The position numbers and the translations under genes were made by a program. The notes under the pieces were generated by a model. It had not been told where the DNA came from. It did no database searches and saw only the letters and a list, made by a program, of their open reading frames with translations. DNA of 64,000 nucleotides from Cryptomeria japonica (taxonomy: Eukaryota > Streptophyta > Pinopsida > Cupressales > Cupressaceae), in NCBI RefSeq assembly GCF_030272615.1, contig NC_081409.1, forward strand, positions 472,000,573-472,064,572, written 5' to 3'. Every line of letters begins with the position of its first letter. Position 1 is the stretch's first letter. Shown piece by piece: positions 13,315 to 24,551 of the stretch.

Positions 13315-13719
13315 TAGACATGGCAATTGTACTTTGATGGTTCATATACCCAACATGGATCAAGAGCAAGCATTTTATTCATCACACCGCAAGGTCACAC
13401 AATTCCAAAGGCATATAAATTGAGTTTTCCATGCACCAACAATACAACAAAATATGAAGCTTTGGTCACAGGAATCAAGATGGCCATAGAATGGAACATC
13501 ACACAACTACAGGTTTTTGGAGACTCTCAGCTCGTCATTAATTAAATTAATGATGATTATCAAACAAAGGATGACAAACTAATGTTTTATAAAAAGATGG
13601 TAGATGGTTTCAAAAATTATTTTGTAGAAATCACTTTTGAGCAGATTCTAAGAAATGACAACAAAGCAGCAGACGCCATAGCAACACTTGCTTCTCTACT
13701 TCAGACACAGGAAAATTAA
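13315..13719 (+). pseudogene. Element A second RNase H (aRNH)
   Basis: LYFDGSYTQHGSRASILF, TKYEALVTG, VFGDSQLVIN and NKAADAIATLAS preserve all four positions of the DEDD catalytic set: Asp at about 13334, Glu at 13456, Asp at 13522 and Asp at 13672. It lies between the pol RNase H and the integrase, the position described for the additional RNase H of Tat-lineage elements. Stops at 13543 (TAA) and 13717 (TAA) interrupt it. Confidence 0.82.
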
Positions 13720-13737
13720 GAGTGTTACAAATTCCTT

Positions 13738-15042
13738 GTGGAAGATTTGTTTTACCCTACCCATAACTATCCCGATTCCCAAATTATCTATCACCTTGTT
13801 GGGCATGATTCCTCCCGCTATGGCCAAATTTATACATACTTGAAAGATAACACCCTCCCTCCTGACTTGTCAAAGAACCAAAAGCAAAATTTCATCTGCC
13901 AATCCTCTCATTATACTCTTGTCGCAGATACCCTTTTTAAATGAGGTCTGGATAGTACTCTCTTAAGATGTCTCGAGCAAGAAGAATCTGAAAAGGCCTT
14001 AAACGAAGTCCATAATGGCATTTGTGGCACTCATTCAAGTGGTCTTACCCTTTTGAAAAATCTCATACGCTTGGGCTATTATTGGCCAACTATGGAATGA
14101 GATTATTTTCAGATAGCTAAAACATGCAAACAATGTCAGATCCATGGATAATTCATTCACCAGCACAAGAGCTTCATGCTTTGGCAACATCTTGGCCTTT
14201 CTGCCAATGGGGTCTTGATCTAGTAGGAAAGATAAATCCTCCTTCATCCAATGGTCACAAATTCATCCTTGTAGCTATAGAATATTTTATAAAACTCATT
14301 GAGACAATACCTCTCACAAATATCACAGGCAAACAAATTGCTGCACTTATCTCGAACTACATCATATGTCGCTATGGCATACCCATGACCATTATCATTG
14401 ATAATGGGCGACCGTTCAAGAACCAGGATGTACAAGAGCTTTGTGAGAAATTTCATATCCAACATAGATTTTCCACACCCTACTATCCACAAGGGAATGG
14501 ACAAGTAGAAGCATCAAACAAAATAATTTTGAAGATCCTCAAAAAGACAGTGAATGATGCTCCCTGATCTATGGGCCTACCATACTAGTATCTGCACTCC
14601 TACAAGAGCCACACCTTTCTCTCTTGTCTATGGATCAGAAGCAATACTGCCAATAGAATTAGAGATACCTTATCTACGAGTATCATTCAAAGGCCTTATC
14701 CCAGATGAAGAACAATGAGTATCTAGACTGTAAGAGCTAGAATTGATCCATGAACGACGAAAAAATGCCTTTGATCATTTGAAGGTGTATCGGCAAAGAA
14801 TGTGTCGAAGTTATAATCACAAGGTCAAACCAAGAGCATTTCAAGTTGGAGAACTAGTGCTAAAGGAAAATCCATGCAACCAGTTAGATCGAGAAAAGAA
14901 AGGGAAGTTTGAACCAAATTGGTTGCATTTGTTTGTGGTCACAACAACATGTGGGTCAGGATCCTATCAGTTATCAACACCAGACAAGGATCAGCTCGAG
15001 GAACCCATCAATAACATGCATCTAAAAAAAATTTATGTCTAA
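13738..15042 (+). pseudogene. Element A integrase
   Basis: The zinc-binding HHCC region (HNGICGTHSSG at about 14011-14043, then CKQCQIHG at 14125-14148) is in one frame. After a frameshift near 14150 the catalytic core follows: Asp in WGLDLVGKI, Asp in IIIDNGRPF and Glu in GQVEASNKI, a complete DDE triad. A further frameshift near 14565 leads to the C-terminal part (14743-15042), ending in a basic chromatin-binding-like tail without a chromodomain. It would join element DNA to the host genome with a 5-bp duplication, as observed. Confidence 0.85.
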
Positions 15043-15180
15043 AAGCAGAAAAATCCAAAACAGTGAAAAAATAAAAAAAATCCAAAAACAGAGAAAAAGC
15101 ATAAAAATCCAAAAACAGTGAAAAAGCAGAAAATACAAAAAACAGCGAAAGCAGTGAAAAATAAAAATAAAATCAAATAT
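15043..15180. repeat. A-rich minisatellite after integrase
   Basis: About four imperfect copies of a 30-36-bp unit built on AAAATCCAAAAACAGTGAAAAAGC, directly behind the integrase stop. Such tracts are common behind pol in Tat-like elements. No coding role is seen. Confidence 0.75.
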
Positions 15181-16643
15181 GAGGAAAACTACAATAAAAA
15201 TAGATGGTGAAAACTTGGCAATAGGCACTATCTACCAGCTAGCTCTTCCATCTATTAGTTTATGCATCCTTCCACTTTCATTCATTTTCATCAACGTTGT
15301 TCATATCCATAATAAAGCTTTTGTTCATACGCAGGCATCGCAAGTGATTTCTCACCATGGTTTGGATCATTCTATATACCATAATAAATTTTGTTTCTAG
15401 ACTGGGGGCAAAAATCCTAAACCTAGCTAGGGGCAAAATTTCCTTGGGCTTAATCAAACAGGTAGAACAACAGTTAGGCAACACATCCAACGTTGAACAC
15501 AAGATCAAATTATCTACCATCAATTATCAACTATCGGTCTGAGCCTAACAAACACATATCAATGGATGATATCTTTTGACTAATGGTTTTAACACTTTAT
15601 CAACAATGGTTCAACTTTTATATCTTGATTTTCGCTATCATGAATTCTGAATGACTCCAGGATGTCTCTGACTAGAGAAACAAGGAAGGAACGTGATATT
15701 TTCTTGTCTACTATTTATAAATTAATTGTTAATATGTGCAAATTTGTCTCATGACATAATCATTGAAGTATCATCAAAGACATTTCAAATTTGCTTATAG
15801 AAATGGCTAATACTGCCTATTTTCCACAAGCAACACTCAGGTCATTTTGGTTCAATTATACCTTGATGCTTGTGCTAACTTGCAATATCAAAACCTAGGA
15901 AAGTAGTGCTCAGGTCATCATGGTTCGATTATACTGTCGATGTTTGCACTCACTTCCCACATTTTAAAGGCTCAATGATGACAAAAAGTAATGACCAAGT
16001 GATTGATCTGATCGCAGCATTGCATTTGCATTTGCATATTTAAAGTAGATTGCATTTCATTTTGCATGGGATCACAAAAGCTCATCTTTTCCAAGGCCAA
16101 ATGCTTCAACATGTGTTATCTCTCTTATTAAGTGATTGAGTACATTGGACATTAATGTAAAAATAATCAATTCATTCATCCTGCATGATAAGTTAGTTCG
16201 TTTCATCACATGTAAGCATTGCATAATAAGACATCATTCATGGCATAAATATCAATCATGTAAAGTTGCATCATCATTGCATTGCATTGCATCCATCTCA
16301 TATCAATATACATAGATAAAATCATAAAAGCATCATATAAATAGGAAACATTTCATTGCACATGAATCACATAGTACATATAACATCATCTTGCATCATC
16401 ATATAAGAAGCATACATCCATCATCTAGGGTCCATAAACATATAGCAAGTAGAATGAATTCATAATCTCATAAATCATATAAAGCAAATAGAATCAACTG
16501 CATATCATATAATTAGAAATAATCAAGGTCCAATATACAATGATATCACAAAAATGTTAGAGATGCATCGCAAAAATATATTGCAGGAATCATCAATGTC
16601 TCATCAACGGTGTATACAAAATCGGATCAATGATCAATCTATC
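15181..16643 (+). other. 3' non-coding region of element A, left part
   Basis: No credible gene. Two copies of a 15-bp phrase CTCAGGTCATNNTGGTTC (15837 and 15910) and many CATCAT/GCATCATA words give a simple, polypyrimidine-poor composition. The same composition resumes after 21525, supporting a later insertion in between. Confidence 0.5.
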
Positions 16644-17463
16644 TGTCGTGCCCAAACTTTAGGGCACAAAAACGGAACAACAAATTTTTTTTTTGACGTC
16701 ATGAACTCGCTATAAATCCTAATACATAACGACTGTATTTAAAGTTTTGTCTTATCTAGGAAGTAATTAACTTACTTACTAAGGTTAAGTTAAATAACCA
16801 ACTCGAGCGAGTGACTTGATTGATGAAGATTAATTTGCATTGCCGATTAGTTAGCTAGCTCAATTACCTAAGACAAGTTGTCGCTAATTAAACCAAGGAA
16901 TAATTGGTTACCTTAAGGTATTAAATCATTCCCAATCCATATAAGGATAATGCTATTGATTAATTGATACACCTGCGAAATTATTATATACATCCAACTG
17001 ATGAGGGTTCGAATTACTACAATGTCGTTTGTCCACTAAAACCGACAATAAGCTAAGGCCAATTCCAATTTTCCCTAACTTCTTAATTTGTCGATTAAAT
17101 TAAATTTGGCCCAAGCTTACCCCCAAAGGGTTTATGGTCCATAAAATTGGTTCTACAAATTCCCTTTTTTTTTAAATTTTCCTAATACCCCAAATATAAT
17201 TAGGGAAGTCTATTGATTAATTAATTAAATTATTCGAGTTGATGTATGGTGTTTCCGATTTTGATAACCCCTTCATTCTTAAATCCTTTTTTTTTTAAAT
17301 TTCAAATCTCCTAAGGAGTAAATGGACGTATAATAATCCTATCATTAATTAACCCCATTTCATATATTAAAATCAATGTTTAAAATTTCCATAATATTTC
17401 AATTATAAACTTAACCCCAAATTTTATACTAAAATCTAGCTTTAAATTTCCAATTTAATTTCC

Positions 17464-17589
<126 letters not shown>

Positions 17590-17776
17590 ATTATAAATTC
17601 TTAAATTCTAATCCTCATTATAAATTAAAATCAATTTAAATGTCCCCAAATCTAAATCTCCAATATGTATATAAATATATATGTATATATAAATATACAT
17701 ATATATATATATATCAATATATTCATTTATATATATATACATATATATATGTATATATATATATTCTTATAATGCT

Positions 17777-17804
17777 AACCCTAACCCGAAATGGGGTTAG
17801 GGTT
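17777..17804. repeat. Telomere-motif hairpin 1
   Basis: AACCCTAACCC is followed after six bases by its exact reverse complement GGGTTAGGGTT. Both arms are plant-telomere-like motifs (CCCTAA/TTAGGG without the third T). Confidence 0.9.
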
Positions 17805-17868
17805 GCATTTTTACATATTACACTTGTCTTATGTTATTTTTACCCCTTATTTTTTTTTTACATATTAT

Positions 17869-17893
17869 ACCCTAACCCGAAATGGGTTAGGGT
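17869..17893. repeat. Telomere-motif hairpin 2
   Basis: ACCCTAACCC, a five-base loop GAAAT, then GGGTTAGGGT: a second, near-identical fold-back about 90 bp after the first. The AAATGGGGTTAGGG phrase is shared between them. Confidence 0.9.
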
Positions 17894-18021
17894 TTTATAT
17901 TAACCCTTTTTCTTTGTTTTGTTTTCTTTCTCTTTTTTTTTGTTTTGAAATGTGACTGCAGGTACGGAGGCGGAGGGTTTCATGCGGGGAGAGCGGAGGT
18001 TTTCGCAGGGGTTCGGGCGCC

Positions 18022-18256
18022 GCTGTGCATACGCACAGTGGCGGCAGCGCCGCCCACTGTGTGTACACACAGTGGCGGACGGCATAGCCGCCGCCCACTG
18101 TGTATACACACAGTGGCGGGCGCCGTTCACTGTGCGTAGCACAGTGGCGGCCGCGACCGCCCACTGTGTTACACACAGTGCGGTGCCCTTCGGCGCCGCC
18201 CACTGTGTGTAGCACAGTGGTTCGGCCGTGGCCGTCCACTGTGTTGCACACAGTGG
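18022..18256. repeat. Array of seven GC-rich palindromes
   Basis: Seven palindromes of 20-22 bp share arms CCACTGTG and CACAGTGG (18022-18041, 18054-18075, 18095-18116, 18127-18147, 18161-18180, 18200-18220, 18236-18256). Their centres vary (for example TGTACA, TATACA, TTACA, TTGCA). Spacers of 12-20 bp are themselves GC-rich and self-complementary (CGGC...GCCG). The array is a GC island in AT-rich surroundings, within candidate LTR S. ORFs on both strands over it are by-products of the repeat. Confidence 0.93.
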
Positions 18257-18374
18257 CCCGCGAGACTTGCTTCCCTTTTTTTTTGCAACATTTTTAATAA
18301 GTTTCGTGGGTTGATAAAAATGGTATAAGATGTAGTTTTTTTTCATTTTTTTAATTTCCAATGTATATTATGTG

Positions 18375-18377
<3 letters not shown>

Positions 18378-18429
<52 letters not shown>
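18378..18429. repeat. (TA)n microsatellite
   Basis: About 50 bp of TA repeats just behind the palindrome array; another run of about 24 bp lies at 18509-18532. Confidence 0.97.
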
Positions 18430-18433
<4 letters not shown>

Positions 18434-18532
18434 GCATAGTATCGTTTATGAATATGCAGATATTTTCTTCTACAGGCATCCACAGAGCATATTTTTTTTG
18501 ATGCAGAATATATATATATATATATATATATA

Positions 18533-21520
18533 GGATAAAAGGGTTTATTCTGCATTATATTTTATATGATTTGTAACAGAGATGCACAGGATTCAGAATA
18601 CATGTTTTTGTTTCTTTTTAAATTTCGTTGTTACAGAGGTATACATATACAGGAAATCTTATATATATATATTTTCTATATATATAGGTATATATTTTCA
18701 ATATATATACTTATATACATATAGAAATATATATATGACTAAATGTTGAAGTAATAGGGTTAAAACCCTTATATTGATCTGAGTTTTTTTGTTTTTTTTT
18801 AAACCATCTACATTCCGTTTTAGTCTTCTAACAGCATTTAGAATAGATCTATTTATTTATTTCTTTTATTTAAACTTGCTACAGAAATGAAATAGTTCTG
18901 GTTTTCTTTTAACAGTCATAAAATAACAAAATCTAAACTATGCAAGTAAATAGTGAGAAATAAATAAAGAAACAATACTAGTTCACTCCTTTTTTTAAAA
19001 CAGTCATAAAATTACAGAATTTACACTATGCAAGTAAATAATAACCCTACTGCACTTCTTTTTCTTTTCCTTACTAATGCAGTAAATAAACTAATGAATA
19101 GTAAATAAGGAATCCTAATGCATTTTTCTGTTACTTTTCTTTAATATTGCAGTAACTAAACATGTTACAGACCAAATTTAAATGTAGTCTTCTACAACAC
19201 AATAGGCATCAAAATATAATAAAAATTTACATTACTTTCCAGAATGATAGGTTACAATAGCCCAATATAAAAATGGGTAGAATTTCTAAACAGTCATCTT
19301 TCTCTAATCTTTACACAGAAAATAAAAATTACATTTATTCAAATAGAAACAAAATCATTTTAAGTCCTATATTTACATCTGCACTTTCTCTTCTTTTTCT
19401 TTTGCATTTAAATAAAAATAAAAATCCTGAATAGAAGTCTGCAACACATCAATCTGCAACTCCTAATCTTTTTCCCAAGCCACCTGCAAGTAAATTTTAG
19501 GACTGTGACCATGGGATGCTCACCTCCCAGCCTAGGCTTACCAGAAGCCACCCCCGAGCTAGGAGAATCAAGGCGTAGACGGGTTACAACCAAGCAATAC
19601 AACATAACAATAAGGAAAACACACAACACATACACTTTCCCATCCCAAGCTACACTATCACCACATTTGTGGAGATAAATCTATGGGTGGAAGTGGACCA
19701 AGTACCGTTGGGGAGACTGCAGCCAAAAAAGAATATCACAAGCCACCTCATGGCAACACAAATACTCAATCAGAATTCATCCCAACCACCTTATGCCCCC
19801 CCAAAGGCTCAAAGCCATTTCTCTCCCCTTATGACCCCCAAATGCATACACAAGGCTATGCAGCAAGGGTCACAAGGGACACCCTTGAGATCACTCTCCT
19901 TAAGGAGAGCCTCTCACCCAAGGCTGTCATGCTTCTTCCACCCCAAGATCATCCTACTCTCCCAAGAGTAGGAGATCTTGGACACTCCCAAAACAAAAAC
20001 ACAAAACAGAAAAAAACATAGAAATAAAACTACACATTATTTCCTTCTACAACATTATACATACACACTTCCTTTACAAGCAAATCTTTCCTTCAACAAA
20101 ACAACATAGCTAACATAAACAACATAAACAAGAGGAGATAACAACCAACCTTATTCTGCCAATAGGTATTCTAAACTTGGTTGAAGATGAGCTGCCCAAT
20201 CCACACAACTTTCTGCAAATCTTGGCCACCAAATTCCTCTAAATTTTCTAAAACTGGTTTTTTTTTCCTTTCAAATTTTTCCAAAAATCTCCAAAAGTGG
20301 AGAGTGGGTGATTAGCTCACTAAGCTTCCATTCTTAGCCTAAGAAGGCCTCTCTCACTCCTTCCAACCTCTTGGGTAGAGTGAGTGATCTCCCATTGGGT
20401 TGGTCTTCCCTAGGTCTTACACACTCCCTAACCTAGGTGCCTAGAGAAGGGAAATGGAATGGGGAAGAGGGATTACTATCTCCAAGAAGGTTATCCTACC
20501 AAGGATGGCACTCCTATAGATGGAATTCGTCCATCTTGGGAAAACCACTTTTTTGGGTGGTTAAACAAGTCCTAAGGGAAAGACACATGGCCAATTTTGG
20601 CCTTCACCCATAGGTACCCCATGAGGCCTAATAAAAAAGCTCTAAAATTGACTCTAGGAGTTGATTTGACCTTCAGAAAGTCCACCTGAAGTTAACCTAC
20701 GGGTCAACTCTGAGTTGACCTTCCTTGTGGCTCTCTAACCTAGATTTCTTGGTTCCTTCAAGGATAATTAGGGGATATAACCATTAACAAAAATAAAACC
20801 TTCAAAAAGGTGACATGACAAATTGCCAACACAACATACTACATAGGTGTCAAGTGACACTACAACATAATTCCACATCACAATAAACACATGGCAATTG
20901 TCCCTTAAACAATTTAAATATTCCAATAAATACAAATTACACTCATGCAACATTTTACATTTACGAATAAAATACAGTACATACGGGGTGTTGTCTCTCC
21001 AAATAGACAACCCCTGGTTTTACTAACGCACATTGGCCTAGGCTTGATTCTCCCTAATATTTCCATGGTCACATGGATATTTTCCTGCACATCTCAATTT
21101 AAACATTAGTACTTCCCAAATAGCCTCATATAAAATATAAAATCACATAATCAGAATACAATACATTCATTCTACAAAGACTTGACATTATGAAATATAA
21201 TTTGTCACAATTCAAAGCAATTTCCTCATAATCCTCAAAATTTGATCCATCTACAATATATGCAAACATTTTCCAAACATTATATCTAATCCTGAAATTC
21301 AGATAATAACCTGCATCATCACAACATTACCCTAATCTAGAATCATATAATATTCTATAATCCACAAGGCATAGAAATGAAGCATCCACATATATCAATG
21401 TTACCAAAATCGCGGAATCATGAAAAGTTCTATATCCATAGTGTGTCCAAACTAGTATCCAAAATAGTTCCAAAATGAAAATAACTGAAGAGATAGGATG
21501 GGTTGGGGTAGGGCCTCACA
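18533..21520. other. Right part of S, no gene seen
   Basis: AT-rich until about 19450, then a pyrimidine-rich, more GC-balanced stretch (19480-20760), then AT-rich again. ORFs (for example 19669-19971 and 19683-20021 in two overlapping frames) show no recognisable domain and look like chance. Confidence 0.5.
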
Positions 21521-21525
21521 CCATC

Positions 21526-22221
21526 ATATCAATGTCAACTAGGACAATGACCAAAATTTTCTCCAAATGTTATTGGCCTAAATGAATCTCATGCTCCTCC
21601 CCCAAATGCACCAACATCAGCACATCTAAATCTTCTGGCAACGGGATATCAACAAAATGTCAGTTATTTATCCAATCAATCACTTTGATCAATTAATCTG
21701 CTATCCTATCCGCTCACTGGAGATTTCCATCAATCTCTTTGAGCACCCATCAGTTATGCTCATTCATTATGAGGTCACGCATCTAGTATATTCAATCTTG
21801 GATTTACATCATTGACACTCATCAATCATGAAATCAATCAAACTCATCTTATCAGATCATCAAATCTTGAGTTTATATCATTGACCCTCATTGATCATAA
21901 GGTCAATCATCAATTCAAGCAAAACATCAAAATAATAAGAGAACTGACACTTTCATCAACCAAAGTTGCAAGAATCAAATAAATTTAATCACGAAATCAA
22001 TTTCGCAAAAAAACAAACAATCCAATTGTCAATTCTCTCAATTGATCTCCCGAGAGGGCATCCTCGCATCATAATCTATCAGTCAATGTCTAGGGCATCA
22101 TATCAAATCATGTCCGTATCAAATCAAAATTTATCATATCAAGATCAAATCCACATCGAATCATATCAGCAACATCATCAAATCGAGTTTTCTTTGAACC
22201 AATGCATCGTCACACATCGCT
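21526..22221 (+). other. 3' non-coding region of element A, right part
   Basis: Rich in CATCAA/ATCAATC words on the + strand, continuing the composition seen before 16644. The 21966-22250 ORF (94 codons) has no recognisable domain and runs into the LTR. Confidence 0.5.
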
Positions 22222-22237
22222 TCAAAGAGGAGCAAAA
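22222..22237 (+). other. Polypurine tract of element A
   Basis: CAAAGAGGAGCAAAA directly before the 3' LTR start (TGTATACACC at 22238), the site expected to prime plus-strand DNA synthesis. Confidence 0.7.
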
Positions 22238-23321
22238 TGTATACACCTAAAAATGGTATGAAGATAATTAATTAAATACGCAATTATTTAATTAATAACC
22301 CTTCTCAATTAATTGAATTCACAAATAATTTGATTAATTTTCCCATTCATCTACTTATAAATAAATCTAAGGATTTATTCATTATAGTTCATTTCATATC
22401 CCCCCTTTAGTTAATTAATTTTAAATTAATTAATTCCTTCCATTTAATCAATTCTTCTAATCTCATAATTAAGATTAACAAATCCAAGTTTGTTGAGATT
22501 AATTATCCATTTTCTCAATTATTTGAATTTCTAAATTCAAATATGAGCACATGGCTCCTCAATTATAAACACCTAACCTAACCTCCCCCTAACCTAACCC
22601 ATTCTATCTAATCTTGGGTTTAACTAACCCTATCCTATCTTGCACATCCTAACCTCTTTTATCCTAACCTCTTATGGGTTGGATATTCTCCCCTTGAGAC
22701 ACATGACACTTTTGCCACATGTCTCCTCCCTTGGACACTTGCCCTCTCATGAGAAAGGTTACTTGACACTTGTCACCACAGAGATGACAAGTGTCCCTTC
22801 GTCCAACCTCTTCTCCAACTTCCTCACTCTTAGCCTTTGATATCTTTAGATCCAATCTGGACCATAGATTCCTGCCACCTCAACTTTGGCCTTGGAATTC
22901 CTATAAATACCCCTCATTTTGGAGTAATAAAGATCCCTTGCATTCATAGTTTTTGCATTGTTATTATAGGCATTTTACATCATATCATCTAGCATAATTA
23001 GCATTTTAGATCAAATACTAGCATGCTTAGAATGGCTATTATCATATTAATCTTATTTCAATTATCAAATCATGTAGCTTAATTCTCATTTTAGCTAATC
23101 AATCATCCTAGTTGTAATCATGCATCAAATCATCTGAGCCTCATGCATTTGCATTATCATAATCATATGGCTACTCAAATTTTGAGTTGACACTTTTGAG
23201 GTCATTGCTTGTTGAGAGCCAACAATCCAACACCTTCAAGGTCCTCAAAAATAGAGGAAAATGGAACATCTCAAGGAAGGCTTATGGTTTGATTTCATTA
23301 TGTAGTTTTCAATTTTCTTTA
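22238..23321 (+). repeat. 3' LTR of element A, first part
   Basis: Starts TGTATACACCTAAAAATGG and follows the 5' LTR closely, with TATA box at 22902-22909. It stops at 23321 inside the phrase that reads CAATTTGCTTTCCATTTATG in the 5' LTR (5911-5930), where element B is inserted. The remainder is at 31020-31091. Confidence 0.92.
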
Positions 23322-24532
23322 TGTAGTGTTATTAAATTGCGACCCTAGCAATTTACGACTGTGTTAGGGTCCTCACACATGCGAACTCGAATCCTTCAAG
23401 CCTGATCGAAGACCGAAGAGTGCTCAACTTGTGAAAATTGCTTCTTCCTTGGCCTCTGCATCACTCTATCCACACTCTACCTTGAAGATAGGGGTAGGGC
23501 AGGGGCATGGCTCCCCTGTCCCCCCTTGGACAGGGGTGTGGCACCCTTGTCCCTGTCCTATTTTGGGGCAAGACCTTTCTAGTGCAAGCATTGTGGGTTG
23601 TGTAGTGAGCAGGAAATCTCCTCGATGTCGGCCTGTGACAAAATTCAAATCATTCAAACATGTATTTAAGGGGAATTCATCCTTTCATTTGCATAAGTGG
23701 AAGTGGAATAAGTTGGAGAGATTCAAGTTGCATAAGCAATCAAGCATTCAAGCATTCTTTTCGAGCATTGAGCATTCTCAAGTCTCCCTTCAAGGCTAGG
23801 TGTTGCATTCAAGTCAAGGATTCAACCGTAGAAGAGGATATTGCTTTCAACATTCAATTCCACACAAGCATTTCTATCAACATTTCTACTACAACCTCCC
23901 TTGAGGTGATTTACTATCCAGTCTTTCATTTACATCTACTTGCAAGTACTTTCTTTCATCACTTGGTTAATTCCAAAACTAGGGTTTGACCTAAAGGAAA
24001 ACCCCCAATATCAACCCATTTCCCTCCCTTTTCTGTGTGTAGGTTACAGGTGCACAAATGTACTTTCGAATTCGAGCTTCATTTGCAGAGGTGGAAAACC
24101 CTTTTCGTTTCGTGGATTTTTCAAAGGACCATGTACATTCCCGCCACGGTTCGGATAACTTTCGTCAAACTCGCAGGGCAACTTCGTCTCGACATTTTAC
24201 TACCAAATCCAGGTGTACAACTTCATCCCATATTCAGATCTCAAGTTACAATTGGTTCTTTGTCACTTTTGCACTACATAATTTAATCAATTTCCTTTCC
24301 ATTTCAAATCAAACAAAAGGGAATAAGGGGATCATCATAACATCCTTAATTCATTCAGAATTCAATCTATCATCTTTGTGTGGAGATTGGATCTAGTGAA
24401 TTACCCCTTATCTCCCTAATGTAATGGTGAAAAGTGCTTGAAGGATAATCAATAGTGAAACTCTCATCTCTCTTTGAGGGAAAGGGTTAGTTTTCCTCTT
24501 GATCTATCACTCATCATTTTCCCACCATCATA
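23322..24532 (+). repeat. 5' LTR of element B
   Basis: Begins TGTAGTGTTATTAAATTGCG and ends CACCATCATA. It contains a palindromic GC-rich motif (23528-23552, see finding) and the GGACC/core/GGTTC module (24126-24152). Compared with the 3' LTR it carries an extra stretch of about 70 bp around 23482-23570. Confidence 0.9.
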
Positions 24533-24551
24533 TTTTGGTGAACCCGTCATC
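24533..24551 (+). other. Primer-binding tract of element B
   Basis: TTTTGGTGAACCCGTCATC directly after the LTR, the same tract type as in C (TTTTGGTGAACCTGACGTG) and X, beginning TGG as tRNA-primed sites do. Confidence 0.65.

Noticed and set aside
17640-17903. 87-codon plus-strand ORF rich in Tyr and Ile
   Set aside because: Encoded by TA-rich microsatellite sequence.
18022-18256. CRISPR-like array
   Set aside because: Repeats are palindromes with self-complementary, very short spacers, in a plant genome without cas genes.
17895-18361. Overlapping ORFs on both strands (118 and 153 codons on minus; 64-86 codons on plus) over the palindrome array
   Set aside because: They arise from GC-rich palindromic repeats read in every frame; composition is repetitive and no domain is present.
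19669-20021. Two overlapping ORFs of 100 and 112 codons
   Set aside because: No recognisable domain and two frames open over the same pyrimidine-rich sequence.
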